DNA from: Cenarchaeum symbiosum A
Lineage (GTDB): Archaea > Thermoproteota > Nitrososphaeria > Nitrososphaerales > Nitrosopumilaceae
Direction: 5' to 3'
Assembly (NCBI GenBank): GCA_000200715.1
Contig: DP000238.1
Location: forward strand, 318,832 to 382,831
DNA length: 64,000 bases
Shown: positions 32,971-41,552 of the stretch, piece after piece
Layout: each line of letters starts with the position of its first letter
How positions within the stretch are numbered: the first letter of the stretch is position 1
Notes under the pieces: generated by a model
Told to the model about the DNA's origin: nothing
The model's database searches: none
Seen by the model: the letters and a program-made list of their open reading frames with translations, nothing else
Translations under genes and position numbers: made by a program

Positions 32971-34099
32971 TGGCAAACAGCGGGTCGGGTCTGTAGAACG
33001 GGCCGTATTTCGCGGCCATCTTTTCAAGCGCGCCGACTATCCTGCCCATTCCCATCTCTTTTGCGGTCTCAAAGAGGGGATTTTTGAGCCCAAGGCCGAG
33101 CCTTGCCGCCTTTTCTATCTCCTCTATGTCGCTTGCCCCGTTGCTGACCAGCCATGCCGCGTTGTTCAGCACGCTTGCTGCAAGCTCCAGCGGGTCGTAT
33201 CCGGCGGCCAGCTCTTCTGAGAGCGCCACCCTCTCGTACTTTTCATCAGAGTACTTGTAGTACCCTTCGCCGGACTTTTTGCCGAGTTTTTTTTCGTTAA
33301 ACATCTTCTCTACCAGCGGGTGCGGGTTGACCACGCCCTTGTCCCTCTGGTGCATCTCTACAGTCGCCTTGTGTATCACGTCCATGCCGGTAAAGTCGGC
33401 CAGCTCGAATATCCCCATGGGAAAGCCCAGCCCGAACTTTACGGCAGAGTCTATCTGCTCCATGGATGCGCCGGTCCTGTCCATTGCATGGCACGCCTCG
33501 TGCACCATCGGTATGAAGAGCCTGTTTACGATAAAGCCTGGCACGTCTTTTCTGCACAGGACGGCCTGCTTGCCGAGGGACTCTACATATTCCAGGGTCA
33601 TCCTGGTGGTCTCATCGGATGTGCCCTCGCCGGGTATCACCTCGACGAGCTTCATTAGCTGCGGCGGGTTGAAAAAGTGTATCCCGATGAACCTCTCCGG
33701 GCGGGACGTGGCCTGGGCTATCTCGGTTATCGGCAGCGTGCTCGTGTTTGACGCAAAGGCCGCCCCCTCGGGGGCTGCCGCGTCAAGTTCTGCGTACACC
33801 TTTCTCTTTAGATCCATCACCTCGGGGACCGCCTCTATGACCAGGTCCGCGCCCTCGAGCGCCTCGCCTAGCGCCACCACGGGTCTTATCCTGTTTAGTA
33901 TGCCGTCTTTCTCCTCGGCGGTGATCCTGCCCTTGGAGGCCATCTTGTCAAGGCTCCACCGTATCTTTTCCATGGCAGAATCAAGGAACCTCTGCTCTAT
34001 ATCGCGCAATACCACCTCGTATCCGGAGGCGGCAGATACCTGGGCTATGCCGTGGCCCATGATCCCGGAGCCGAGCACCGTTATCTTTTTGACGGTCAA
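32963..34099 (-). CDS. 3-hydroxyacyl-CoA dehydrogenase (3-hydroxybutyryl-CoA type)
   Basis: NAD-dependent oxidation of 3-hydroxyacyl-CoA. GSGIMGHGIAQVSA at the N-terminus binds NAD, with E in VIEAVPE; the catalytic His is in IGIHFFNPP, and the C-terminal domain has DVPGFIVNRL and FELADFTGMDV. The 378-residue length has two C-terminal helical domains rather than one. In thaumarchaeota this enzyme serves the 3-hydroxypropionate/4-hydroxybutyrate carbon-fixation cycle (converting 3-hydroxybutyryl-CoA to acetoacetyl-CoA), a role inferred here. It is divergent from the following hypothetical gene. Confidence 0.9.
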   Translation of the reverse strand: MTVKKITVLGSGIMGHGIAQVSAASGYEVVLRDIEQRFLDSAMEKIRWSLDKMASKGRITAEEKDGILNRIRPVVALGEALEGADLVIEAVPEVMDLKRKVYAELDAAAPEGAAFASNTSTLPITEIAQATSRPERFIGIHFFNPPQLMKLVEVIPGEGTSDETTRMTLEYVESLGKQAVLCRKDVPGFIVNRLFIPMVHEACHAMDRTGASMEQIDSAVKFGLGFPMGIFELADFTGMDVIHKATVEMHQRDKGVVNPHPLVEKMFNEKKLGKKSGEGYYKYSDEKYERVALSEELAAGYDPLELAASVLNNAAWLVSNGASDIEEIEKAARLGLGLKNPLFETAKEMGMGRIVGALEKMAAKYGPFYRPDPLFATM

Positions 34100-34207
34100 C
34101 GGTTCCGCTGGGCGGGGGCGTCCATATTATCCTATCCTGTGCCGGAGGCTGCAAGGTATATGATATGGCCGCCGCTCCATGCCGGAATGGACGCAGGGGC
34201 TGACCGC

Positions 34208-34906
34208 ATGCGGGGGACGTACAACGACTGGGCCCGGTACGCCAAGATGTATGACAGCTTTTTGAGCAGCGGCAAGATGGTCGGCACGTACAAGGCGGTC
34301 CTGCTGCGCTCCCTGGCGGACCTCGGGCTGTATTCCGAGCCCTGCCTGGTCGGAAGAAGATGGATAGGGCACAGGGACGGCAGGATAATGTTGAATCTTG
34401 ACTTTGTGGCGGCGCGGTTTGCAAAATATTATTGGGACATGCACGCGGGCTTTGGACTGCGCCACACGCCGCACAGGTCCCGCGGGGGCCGCGAGGATGC
34501 AGACACGATAATCAGTCTGATAGATAACGAGCAGGCAGGCAGGGCGGATCAGAACCCGCCGGAGCTTGCGGAGCTTGCGTCGGATAAAATGGAGGGATTC
34601 CGGTGCAAGGTTGCAAGGCTGTGCGTAGCGCGCCATGCGATAGATGCCGTGCTCACCGACATGCCCGGCCTGTACGAAAAGGTGGGAAAAGAGTACATCG
34701 AGCTAGAGCCTGGCCTGGTTGCGTTTTTGCGCGAGCACCGCACGCTGATCCGAAAGTCCCTGAACTGCATACTGGCCCAGCACCTTGAAAGGATAAACCC
34801 CGAGGCGCGGCATATAGCCACCAAGATAGACGGCGAGACGCCCCTTGTGGAGCGGCAGGCGATCATAGCAGAGATGGAGAGCAGGGCAGGTGCCCCGCCG
34901 GGTTGA
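34208..34906 (+). CDS. Hypothetical protein, possibly endonuclease-scaffold-like
   Basis: The frame is open from 34052 but the best start is ATG 34208 (MRGTYNDWARYAKMYDSFL), with ATG 34160 and 34187 as alternatives. The 232-residue product is mostly helical and rich in Arg/His. The segment KMVGTYKAVLLRSLADLG resembles the helical scaffold found at the N-terminus of some HNH restriction-like proteins, but no HNH motif is visible. No function is assigned. Confidence 0.6.
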   Translation: MRGTYNDWARYAKMYDSFLSSGKMVGTYKAVLLRSLADLGLYSEPCLVGRRWIGHRDGRIMLNLDFVAARFAKYYWDMHAGFGLRHTPHRSRGGREDADTIISLIDNEQAGRADQNPPELAELASDKMEGFRCKVARLCVARHAIDAVLTDMPGLYEKVGKEYIELEPGLVAFLREHRTLIRKSLNCILAQHLERINPEARHIATKIDGETPLVERQAIIAEMESRAGAPPG

Positions 34907-34965
34907 GGCATGCGGGGCAATGCGCCCCGGAATGCTTTATAACATGCAGGCGGAGCAGACGGGCC

Positions 34966-35136
34966 ATGGGCCTATTCGGAAAGGGCAAAAAGAAGGACGA
35001 GAACAAGACAAAGTGCGACGTATGCGGCAACGAACTGTACTATCCGGAGAGGCTGGAGCGGCACATGAAAAAGGCGCACGGCAACGTGCCAGAAAAGAAG
35101 ATGGACCCAAAAGAGTCGTCCGACGGGATGTGGTAG
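34966..35136 (+). CDS. Small C2H2 zinc-finger protein of the MGLFG family
   Basis: ATG 34966 gives 56 residues beginning MGLFGKGKKKDENK, then one finger, CDVCGNELYYPERLERHMKKAH, and a short charged tail. The TATA-like ctttataac at about 34934-34942 lies about 25 bases upstream. It is followed by a small membrane protein after 3 bases, forming an operon with it and the HIT gene. Confidence 0.75.
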   Translation: MGLFGKGKKKDENKTKCDVCGNELYYPERLERHMKKAHGNVPEKKMDPKESSDGMW

Positions 35137-35139
35137 ACG

Positions 35140-35427
35140 GTGGAGCTTAGCGACGGACAAAAATACGGCGCAATATTTGGCGGCGCAATAGTTGCTGCTG
35201 GGCTCATACTGGCCACCGTGGTCTTTCCCTTTTGGAACCTCATACGCGAGGACGTCTTTGAGGAGGTGGTCATACTTACCAACACTGACGGGACATGCTA
35301 TGTAGAGACAGAAGACATGGTCCCAAAGACCATCGAGGACTGCGCGGCGCAGCCGGGTGACACGGTCATGATAAAGTTCGGCAGGGACCTTGCGTGGGCC
35401 GCCATAGTCGAGCCCGGGGACGGGTGA
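35140..35427 (+). CDS. Small single-helix membrane protein
   Basis: GTG 35140 starts a 95-residue product with one N-terminal helix (about 9-31) and an outside domain containing two Cys (GTCYVE and EDCAAQ) and a beta-rich PGDTVMIKFG segment. The spacing of 3 bases from the zinc-finger gene and 15 to the HIT gene indicates one transcript. Unknown function. Confidence 0.7.
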   Translation: MELSDGQKYGAIFGGAIVAAGLILATVVFPFWNLIREDVFEEVVILTNTDGTCYVETEDMVPKTIEDCAAQPGDTVMIKFGRDLAWAAIVEPGDG

Positions 35428-35442
35428 GATATACTGGGCGCC

Positions 35443-35859
35443 GTGCGTGACGCCGACTGTGTATTCTGCAAGATAGCATCAGGCGAGCTGCCGGCCAGGA
35501 TCATATCCGAGACCGGCAATACGATTGCGTTCATGGATGCCTTTCCCGTGGCGCGCGGCCACTCGCTTGTCATACCCAAGGGCCATTACGAGAGAATGCA
35601 GGAGATCCCAGAATCCGAGAACGCCGACTTATTCGAGGTCGTAAGAAGGGTGGTTGCCCGGGTGGACGAAATGGGCGGGTCCACCCTTGTAGCCCTGCAC
35701 AACGGCCGGGGCAGCGGCCAGGAGGTCCCGCACGCGCACGTCCATCTCATACCGCGCAGCGAAGGCGACGGCGCGGGGCCCGTCCACAGCATGTTCGGCG
35801 GGGCCATACAGCTGGGAACAGACGAGACGTTTGAGATCTACGACCGCCTAAAGGGATAG
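35443..35859 (+). CDS. HIT-family nucleotide hydrolase/transferase
   Basis: The 138-residue product (GTG 35443) starts with CVFCKIASGELPA, a zinc-type start of HINT/HIT proteins, then a VIPKGHYERM strand and the HIT triad HAHVHLIP near residue 108-115. These proteins hydrolyse nucleoside phosphoramidates or dinucleotide polyphosphates. The stop abuts the stop of the DnaJ-ferredoxin gene tail to tail. Confidence 0.92.
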   Translation: MRDADCVFCKIASGELPARIISETGNTIAFMDAFPVARGHSLVIPKGHYERMQEIPESENADLFEVVRRVVARVDEMGGSTLVALHNGRGSGQEVPHAHVHLIPRSEGDGAGPVHSMFGGAIQLGTDETFEIYDRLKG

Positions 35860-36552
35860 CTACAGCGGGTACAGCCTCTCGTCTGTATCCTTGTTCTCCA
35901 CTATTATGGCCTTGGTGGGGCAGGTCTCGGCTGCGTTCATTATCTTGTTGAGCCCCGCCCCTTTTCTGTTTATCACCCTTGACTTTGGGTTCATGTTTGT
36001 ATCCCTGTCCACGCGGAAGACGTCCGGTGCTATGGTCTCGCAGCTCTGGCATCCTATGCACAGGGAGGGCTCTACCTCGACGTGCAAGTCGGGCTGCTTT
36101 TTGGGCTCTTTTGCCTTTTCAAACTCGCCGTTTCTGCCGTCTGCGTTTATGGTATTTTCATAATCCTTCCAAAAGTTTCTCTCGTATTCCTTCCAAAAGT
36201 CCGGGTTCTCCTCCTCTATGTCCCGCGTATGCTTGGACCAGTCCTGTTCCGGCGGGCCGTCCTGGCCCGGCGGCGGCCCCCAGTTGCGGGCGGAACCCGC
36301 CGCGGGGCCCTGGCGGGCTGCAGGCCTGGATGCAGGCCGCGGATTTCTCTGCTCCTCCCTGAGTATGCTGTATGCCTCGTTTATCTCCTGGAACAGCGAT
36401 CCGTCGCCGCTCCTGTCAGGGTGCTTTTCGAGCGCCTGCCTCCTGTAGGCTGCCTTGATCTCATCAAAGCCTGCGTCGTCTCCTACTCCCAGAATCCGGC
36501 GGGCCTTGTGCGGGTCCAACACTACCCCTGATATTCCGCAGCTTAAAAACAT
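35860..36552 (-). CDS. DnaJ-ferredoxin fusion protein (DnaJ-Fer)
   Basis: The N-terminal J-domain (about residues 13-75) has the HPD motif in LEKHPDRSGDG, the site that stimulates DnaK. A Pro/Gly/Arg-rich linker follows, then a C-terminal ferredoxin domain with CIGCQSCE and a later CPTKA, binding one iron-sulfur cluster. This fusion has been described in Thaumarchaeota and in green plants or algae, where it was linked to gene transfer from a chloroplast source. ATG 36552 is used; GTG 36522 is also plausible because AT-rich sequence lies before it. No dnaK or grpE is in this window. Confidence 0.9.
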   Translation of the reverse strand: MFLSCGISGVVLDPHKARRILGVGDDAGFDEIKAAYRRQALEKHPDRSGDGSLFQEINEAYSILREEQRNPRPASRPAARQGPAAGSARNWGPPPGQDGPPEQDWSKHTRDIEEENPDFWKEYERNFWKDYENTINADGRNGEFEKAKEPKKQPDLHVEVEPSLCIGCQSCETIAPDVFRVDRDTNMNPKSRVINRKGAGLNKIMNAAETCPTKAIIVENKDTDERLYPL

Positions 36553-36664
36553 GCAGCCCGCGGGGCCGTCCCGCGGATCCTGCAGCAGGATACAATGCTT
36601 CATGGCAGGCGATCCCGGCGATGGCAAGCGCAAGGTTAATTATTCCACAAAGGGCCGGATCGGC

Positions 36665-37075
36665 ATGAGCAAGCCCTCGGAGCTAGGCTCGCTGAAGATT
36701 GGCTCCTATATACTGCTGCCGGTAGGCGACCAGGCGACGGGGGAGCCGTGCCGGATATCCGAGTATGATACAAGCAAGCCGGGCAAGCACGGCGCGGCAA
36801 AGGCGAGAATAGTGGGCGTGGGCGTCTTTGACGGCCAGAAGCGGCCCCATGTGGGCCCCGTCAGCATGCAGGTGCACGTACCACTCATCGACAAGAGGAC
36901 CGGCCAGGTGATCTCCATAATCGGGGAGACGATCCAGATAATGGACTCGGAGACCTTTGAGACAGTCGACATAGTCATGATAGACGAGGAGGTCCAGGGC
37001 AGGATAGAGAACGGCCAGAATGTAGAGTACTGGCTGGTCATGGACAAGACCAAAATAATGCGCATAAAGAACTAG
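36665..37075 (+). CDS. Translation factor aIF5A
   Basis: Archaeal IF5A, which relieves ribosome stalling; its lysine is modified to (deoxy)hypusine. From ATG 36665 the 136-residue product has the acceptor loop TSKPGKHGAAKARI in an SH3-like domain and a C-terminal OB-fold (VQGRIENGQNVEYWLV). The modifying enzyme, deoxyhypusine synthase, is encoded at 7510-8448. The frame upstream of 36665 overlaps the divergent DnaJ-Fer start and is not needed. Confidence 0.95.
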   Translation: MSKPSELGSLKIGSYILLPVGDQATGEPCRISEYDTSKPGKHGAAKARIVGVGVFDGQKRPHVGPVSMQVHVPLIDKRTGQVISIIGETIQIMDSETFETVDIVMIDEEVQGRIENGQNVEYWLVMDKTKIMRIKN

Positions 37076-37166
37076 GCCGGGCGCCTGTGATGTCTGGAAA
37101 AGCCGTCTGATGCGTGATGAGGGTTATGAGTGATGAGTCGCCTTTTGATATACGCGGGGCCCTGCC

Positions 37167-37973
37167 TTGAGGCTTGCCGCCCTGTTCTCTGGAGGCAAGG
37201 ACAGCGCCTATTCCGCATACAGGGCCATACAGGAGGGGCATACAGTGGCCTGCCTGGTCTCTGCGGCGCCTGTTTCGCCTGACAGCATGCTGTTTCACGC
37301 GCCAAACACGCACATCACAGGCCTGCAGGCCATCTCCATGGGGATCCCCCGGATATGCGCCCGGTCGGGCCCATCTGACGCGGATTCCGAGGAGAAACTG
37401 CTAGCAGAATCACTCTTGTTTGCAAGGGACGAGTACCGCATACAGGGGGTGGTGCACGGCGGGCTGTCCAGCGCATTCCAAAAGAGGCACTTTGAGGGCG
37501 CGTGCGGCTCGGCCGGCCTGGAGGCTGTAGCCCCGCTCTGGGGCCTTGAGCCCGGGCAGTACATGCGGAGCCTGGTTGACGACGGCTTTCGGTTTATAAT
37601 AACGGCGGTCTCGGCGGGCGGCCTTGGTGCACGGTGGCTTGGCAGGGAGATAGGCAGGCGGGAGATAGACGAGCTTGGGCGGATATCAGCCCGGCACGGC
37701 CTAGGCCTTGCATTCGAGGGCGGCGAGGCAGAGACTTTGGTGGTGGACTGCCCGCTGTTTTCGCGCGAAATACGCATACTCCGGTCCCGGGGCTCCTGGG
37801 ACGGCTGCAGGGGAATATTTGAAATAGAGGCAGCCGGACTCTCACGGCATGCTCGACGGCCTCAAGACCAACCTCCGGTCGGCAATAAAAAAGATAGTCA
37901 GCTCGCAGGGGGTCGACGAAAAGCTGATACACGAGCTGGCGCTCGACGTCCAGAGGGCGCTGATACGCTCTGA
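37167..37973 (+). CDS. dph6: Diphthine-ammonia ligase (Dph6) family ATP pyrophosphatase
   Basis: The last step of diphthamide synthesis on EF-2 histidine. TTG 37167 gives MRLAALFSGGKDSAYSAY, whose SGGKDS loop binds ATP; then VHGGLSSAFQKRHFE, PLWGLEPGQYMRSLVDDGF and a GEAETLVVDCPLF segment, all Dph6 signatures. The family core ends at about residue 228 (near 37850); the last 40 residues run for 125 bases into the SRP54 gene in another frame and lack family character, so the true C-terminus may be altered by a frameshift. Confidence 0.85.
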   Translation: MRLAALFSGGKDSAYSAYRAIQEGHTVACLVSAAPVSPDSMLFHAPNTHITGLQAISMGIPRICARSGPSDADSEEKLLAESLLFARDEYRIQGVVHGGLSSAFQKRHFEGACGSAGLEAVAPLWGLEPGQYMRSLVDDGFRFIITAVSAGGLGARWLGREIGRREIDELGRISARHGLGLAFEGGEAETLVVDCPLFSREIRILRSRGSWDGCRGIFEIEAAGLSRHARRPQDQPPVGNKKDSQLAGGRRKADTRAGARRPEGADTL

Positions 37974-39168
37974 CGTGGACGTCCGGCTGGTCAAGGAGAT
38001 TGCGGGCAGGCTCGAGGAGAGGTGCGTGGGGGAGGTGCCCCCGCCGGGCCTCTCCAGGAAGGACCACATAGTAAAGATACTCTACGACGAGCTTGCAAAG
38101 CTGCTCGGGGGCGAATCCGAGTTCTCGTTCAAGCCGGGTCGCACAAACAAGGTTCTCATGCTGGGGATACAGGGCAGCGGCAAGAGCACCATCACGGCGA
38201 AGCTTGCAAAGCTGCTGACCCGGCAGGGATACAAGACCGGCGTTGTTGGCGCCGACACGTACAGGCCGGGCGCGCTTGTGCAGCTCCGGACCATGTGCGA
38301 GAGGTCCAATGTTGAGGTCTACGGAGAAGAGGGCGAATCCGACGCGCCAGCGGTAGTGCGGCGGGGGCTGCGGCACTTTGGGGATTCATGCGATGTCATA
38401 CTGGTCGATACAGCCGGCAGGCACAAGGAAGAGGGCGAGCTGCTCGACGAGATGAAGAGGATAGGCAAGGCCGCCGAGCCCGACCTGGCGCTCCTTGTAA
38501 TCGACGGGACTATCGGCAACCGCTGCTATGCCCAGGCCGAGGCGTTCCACAAGACTGTCCCCGTCGGGGGCATAGTGGTGACAAAGCTTGACAGCTCCGC
38601 CAAGGGCGGGGGCGCCATAGCCGCCTCTGCGGCAACTGGCTCGAGCGTCATGTACATAGGGACCGGCGAGCGCATCGACGACATAGAGCAGTTTTCTTCT
38701 ACCAGGTTTGTCGGCAGATTGCTCGGCATGGGGGACGTCCGGGCGGTGCTCGAGCTCGCAAAAAGGCTCGAGGACGGGGACCAGGACCGCCTCAAGAGGA
38801 TCAGCAGCGGCAAGATGACCATGGATGATTTTTACCAGCAGCTCGGCGAGGTGGCCGGCGCAGGATCCCTCCAGGGATTGCTCGAGAACATGCCGGGCTT
38901 TTCCGGCTCTGTCCAGACGGGCAAGATAGAGCAGCTCGAGGGCCGGATAGAAAGGTGGAGGTACATCATACAGAGCATGACCCAGGCGGAGAAGGCCGAC
39001 CCCGACCTGCTCAACGCATCCCGGATAAAGAGGATAGCGCGGGGCTCGGGGTGGCCCGAGCACGATGTAAAGGAGCTGCGCAAGGGGTACAACAACTCAA
39101 AGGGCATGATAAAGGCCTCCAAGGGGAGGCAGATGCAGGGCATGCTCAGGCGCATGGGGCTGGGCTGA
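37849..39168 (+). CDS. srp54: Signal recognition particle protein SRP54
   Basis: GTPase of the SRP that binds signal sequences and 7S RNA. N domain (about 1-85), G domain with GIQGSGKSTITAKLA (P-loop), DTAGRHKEEGELLDE and TKLDSSAKGGG, then the Met-rich M domain (MPGFSG..., MLRRMGLG) to residue 439. The start ATG 37849 gives MLDGLKTNLRSAIKKI, the standard N domain. It is the only SRP component in the window. Confidence 0.97.
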   Translation: MLDGLKTNLRSAIKKIVSSQGVDEKLIHELALDVQRALIRSDVDVRLVKEIAGRLEERCVGEVPPPGLSRKDHIVKILYDELAKLLGGESEFSFKPGRTNKVLMLGIQGSGKSTITAKLAKLLTRQGYKTGVVGADTYRPGALVQLRTMCERSNVEVYGEEGESDAPAVVRRGLRHFGDSCDVILVDTAGRHKEEGELLDEMKRIGKAAEPDLALLVIDGTIGNRCYAQAEAFHKTVPVGGIVVTKLDSSAKGGGAIAASAATGSSVMYIGTGERIDDIEQFSSTRFVGRLLGMGDVRAVLELAKRLEDGDQDRLKRISSGKMTMDDFYQQLGEVAGAGSLQGLLENMPGFSGSVQTGKIEQLEGRIERWRYIIQSMTQAEKADPDLLNASRIKRIARGSGWPEHDVKELRKGYNNSKGMIKASKGRQMQGMLRRMGLG

Positions 39169-39207
39169 GCCCTGCGGGCTCGAAACGGGACCCGGGATGC
39201 CGGGGAG

Positions 39208-40416
39208 ATGCGGCCTGAGCGCGGGTATGTCCTGTGTGATCCGTGCCTTGGAAGGCTGTTCGGGTCGGGCAACATACTGCACTGTGAAAAGCGGGGGCGC
39301 ATCATCCGCGGCAAGGGGCGGGACCGGCCGTCGGAATGCCACATCTGCAAAGGACTGTGCCCGTCACTTGAGGAATCGTGCGGGCCGTCGCTCTGGGGTG
39401 CGGCAGCATATGAATTTGAGACGTTTGTAGTCGGCGTGCGCCTAAAATCGTCGATGGCAGAAAGGGATGACGAGGTCCGCTCGCGGTGCAGGCTGGCAGG
39501 AGCTGCGGCACTCCGGGCGTACGTGGCCGCCATGCTCTCATCGTATCTTGGGGCGATGACCGGGGCTTCGGTGGACCATGGGGCGCCAGAGCTCTCCATA
39601 ACTGCAGACCTGCGGGATAATACCGCCGAGTTCCATCCGCGGCCGGTGGTACTCTCCGGCAGGTACACAAAGTCCGTGCGGGGGCTATCCCAGAAGGGCG
39701 CGCCATGCGGCGGGTGCGCGGGCGAGGGCTGCACATCGTGCGGGATGCTGGGCGTGGATACCGGGGGGAGCGTCGAGGGCGTGATATCCGGGCATGCATG
39801 CGGCACCTATTCTGCGCGCCGCGCGTCGTTTACGTGGGTTGGCGGCGAGGACCAGGAGAGCCTCGTGGGCGGCAGGGGCAGGCCGTTTGTGGCGCAGCTT
39901 GTGCAGCCGCACAGGAGGGGCCTTGTGCACCCTGCCACTGTGCGCCTCGGAGGGGTGGTATTGCACGGCCTGCGGGAGGTGCGCTCCATGCCGCAGCTCC
40001 CCGTGCGGTTCCGCTCAAAGGTGAGGCTTGCAGTATCTGCAAAAGGGGAAATATCCGACGATACACTGGGCAGGCTTGCAGATCTCGGGGGCAGCACGCT
40101 GGCAGTCTACGAGGGCAGGCGGCGCGTAGAGAGGGCCATACACTCGGCCAGCCACTCGAGGACCGGCCCCGGGTCGTTTGAGCTGCACATGGAGGTAGAC
40201 GGGGGCGTCCCGTTCAAGAGGTTCGTCAGCGGCGAGACCGTCTTTCCCAACCTGTCCGACCTGCTTGGCACCGTCTGCTCCTGCGGGGGGTTTGACTTTG
40301 AGGAGATAACAGTCGAGCGGGGGGGCCATCCGGGCGCCCGGGGAGGGACCCGCAGGCGCCCCCGAAAGGGGCCTGCGCGCCCGGCAGGCGGCCGGGACCG
40401 GCCCCGTAAAACTTGA
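39208..40416 (+). CDS. pus10: tRNA pseudouridine synthase Pus10
   Basis: Forms pseudouridine 54 and/or 55 in archaeal tRNA. The N-terminus has zinc-ligand pairs (LCDPCLGRLF and CHICKGLC), then a THUMP-like region; the catalytic domain carries GRYTKSVRGLSQ, ASFTWVGGEDQESLVGGRGRPF (catalytic Asp in GEDQ) and a C-terminal VCSCGGFDFEEI. The last 40 residues are a basic Arg/Pro/Gly-rich tail. Length is 402. It follows the SRP54 gene by 39 bases. Confidence 0.93.
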   Translation: MRPERGYVLCDPCLGRLFGSGNILHCEKRGRIIRGKGRDRPSECHICKGLCPSLEESCGPSLWGAAAYEFETFVVGVRLKSSMAERDDEVRSRCRLAGAAALRAYVAAMLSSYLGAMTGASVDHGAPELSITADLRDNTAEFHPRPVVLSGRYTKSVRGLSQKGAPCGGCAGEGCTSCGMLGVDTGGSVEGVISGHACGTYSARRASFTWVGGEDQESLVGGRGRPFVAQLVQPHRRGLVHPATVRLGGVVLHGLREVRSMPQLPVRFRSKVRLAVSAKGEISDDTLGRLADLGGSTLAVYEGRRRVERAIHSASHSRTGPGSFELHMEVDGGVPFKRFVSGETVFPNLSDLLGTVCSCGGFDFEEITVERGGHPGARGGTRRRPRKGPARPAGGRDRPRKT

Positions 40417-40441
40417 AATAAGTCGGGCCCGGGGGCGGTGC

Positions 40442-40540
40442 ATGCCTCAGAGAAAGAAGGGAAAGCACGTCAGGCGTGCCGACAGCCACGCCACGCGCCG
40501 CAAGGAAAAGTCGTCCAAGAGGGGCAAGCCCCGCGGATAG
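40442..40540 (+). CDS. Very small basic protein
   Basis: ATG 40442 opens 32 codons rich in Lys/Arg (MPQRKKGKHVRRADSHATRR at the start). An ataagtcgg AT-richer stretch lies at about 40417-40425. Its composition resembles ribosomal or nucleic-acid-binding tail proteins. No homology was recognised, so this is a moderate call. Confidence 0.45.
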   Translation: MPQRKKGKHVRRADSHATRRKEKSSKRGKPRG

Positions 40541-40594
40541 GCGCCGCGGCCGGGCGCCCCGGATCGCGCAGCCTGTGTCTCCGCGGAGGATCTC

Positions 40595-41380
40595 TTGCCG
40601 GCCACCGCGCTTGGGGGCCCTGCGCCAACGTATTTTACTTCAGGGATCAGAGCCGCCGCATTGGATCCGCTCTCCAAGATTGAAGAGGCATCCGGCCGGG
40701 GGCTCATACCGGATAGTATGGCGGAGCTGGTCCGGAAGCGCTTTTCACTTGCCGTCTCCGGGATAGGCCGCATCGAGCGCGCCTCGGGGATAGACTATCC
40801 TGCTGCGTATGTGGATCCCTCCATACTGGTATCCGTGCAGGACCCCGGCTCGTTTGAATACGGGATACTCTTTGCAAGGACGCTGCCGCTTGTGCGCGAG
40901 GGCAGGCTGCAGGTGGTGATACAGGTGTGCGCCCCGCTGATAGCCTATGGACTCAAGGGGACGGTCCACGCGATACTGGCGCACGAGTTTTTGCACTATC
41001 TGGAACTGATACACAGGGCATCGGGCGCCATTACATCCGACGAGACCTCGGGGAACATACGGGATAGCGTATACGCCGACGGCACGCGCGTGCTAGAACC
41101 GGGCGCCGTATTCTCCGACAGGACTCTCGTATCCCACATAACAAAGAGGTTCCCCGCGGGATTCCGGGATGCTAGGCTCGAGGCCAAGACCATAACCAAC
41201 TGGATAGATGCGGGGCTGCCACGCACGGGCGTGGACCTCGGGGGCAACACTGCCGTGCTCCCGGCGGGGGGCTTGGCGGGCCTGCGCCTCGAGACGGGGC
41301 TGGCGGAGCGGCTAAAGATAATGGCAGAAAAGAGCTCTCGCATGCGCGGCAGGATGGCCAGGGCCGCCTCTGGCATCTGA
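40595..41380 (+). CDS. Putative zinc-metalloprotease-like protein
   Basis: The frame opens with TTG 40595; a TATA-like gtatttta at about 40629 instead supports TTG 40658. The central segment HAILAHEFLHYLELIH contains HEFLH, fitting the HExxH zinc-binding motif of gluzincin/minigluzincin metallopeptidases. Upstream is a beta-rich YPAAYVDPSILVSVQDPGSF segment. No signal peptide or membrane helix. Zinc third ligand not identified. Confidence 0.65.
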   Translation: MPATALGGPAPTYFTSGIRAAALDPLSKIEEASGRGLIPDSMAELVRKRFSLAVSGIGRIERASGIDYPAAYVDPSILVSVQDPGSFEYGILFARTLPLVREGRLQVVIQVCAPLIAYGLKGTVHAILAHEFLHYLELIHRASGAITSDETSGNIRDSVYADGTRVLEPGAVFSDRTLVSHITKRFPAGFRDARLEAKTITNWIDAGLPRTGVDLGGNTAVLPAGGLAGLRLETGLAERLKIMAEKSSRMRGRMARAASGI

Positions 41381-41384
41381 CTAT

Positions 41385-41552
41385 TTACTGGTTGAACTCT
41401 GTAAGCCCGCACTTGCCGCAGGAGCGCCTGTCCTTGTGCTGTGCCATGAAGAAGCCCTTGCCGCATCTCGAGCAAATGTGCCGGAGCTTTACGGTCTTGC
41501 CGTCCTCTATCTTGTAGAACCTGTGGACGCCACCTTCCTTTTTGTCTGCCAT
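41385..41552 (-). CDS. rps27ae: Ribosomal protein S27Ae (eS31)
   Basis: A minus-strand frame of 55 residues from ATG 41552: [16 protein letters not shown], then a zinc ribbon [19 protein letters not shown]-x2-C, ending FNQ. This is the archaeal S27ae without the ubiquitin extension of eukaryotes. Its ATG shares one base with the TGA of S24e, so the two are translationally coupled. Confidence 0.93.
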   Translation of the reverse strand: MADKKEGGVHRFYKIEDGKTVKLRHICSRCGKGFFMAQHKDRRSCGKCGLTEFNQ

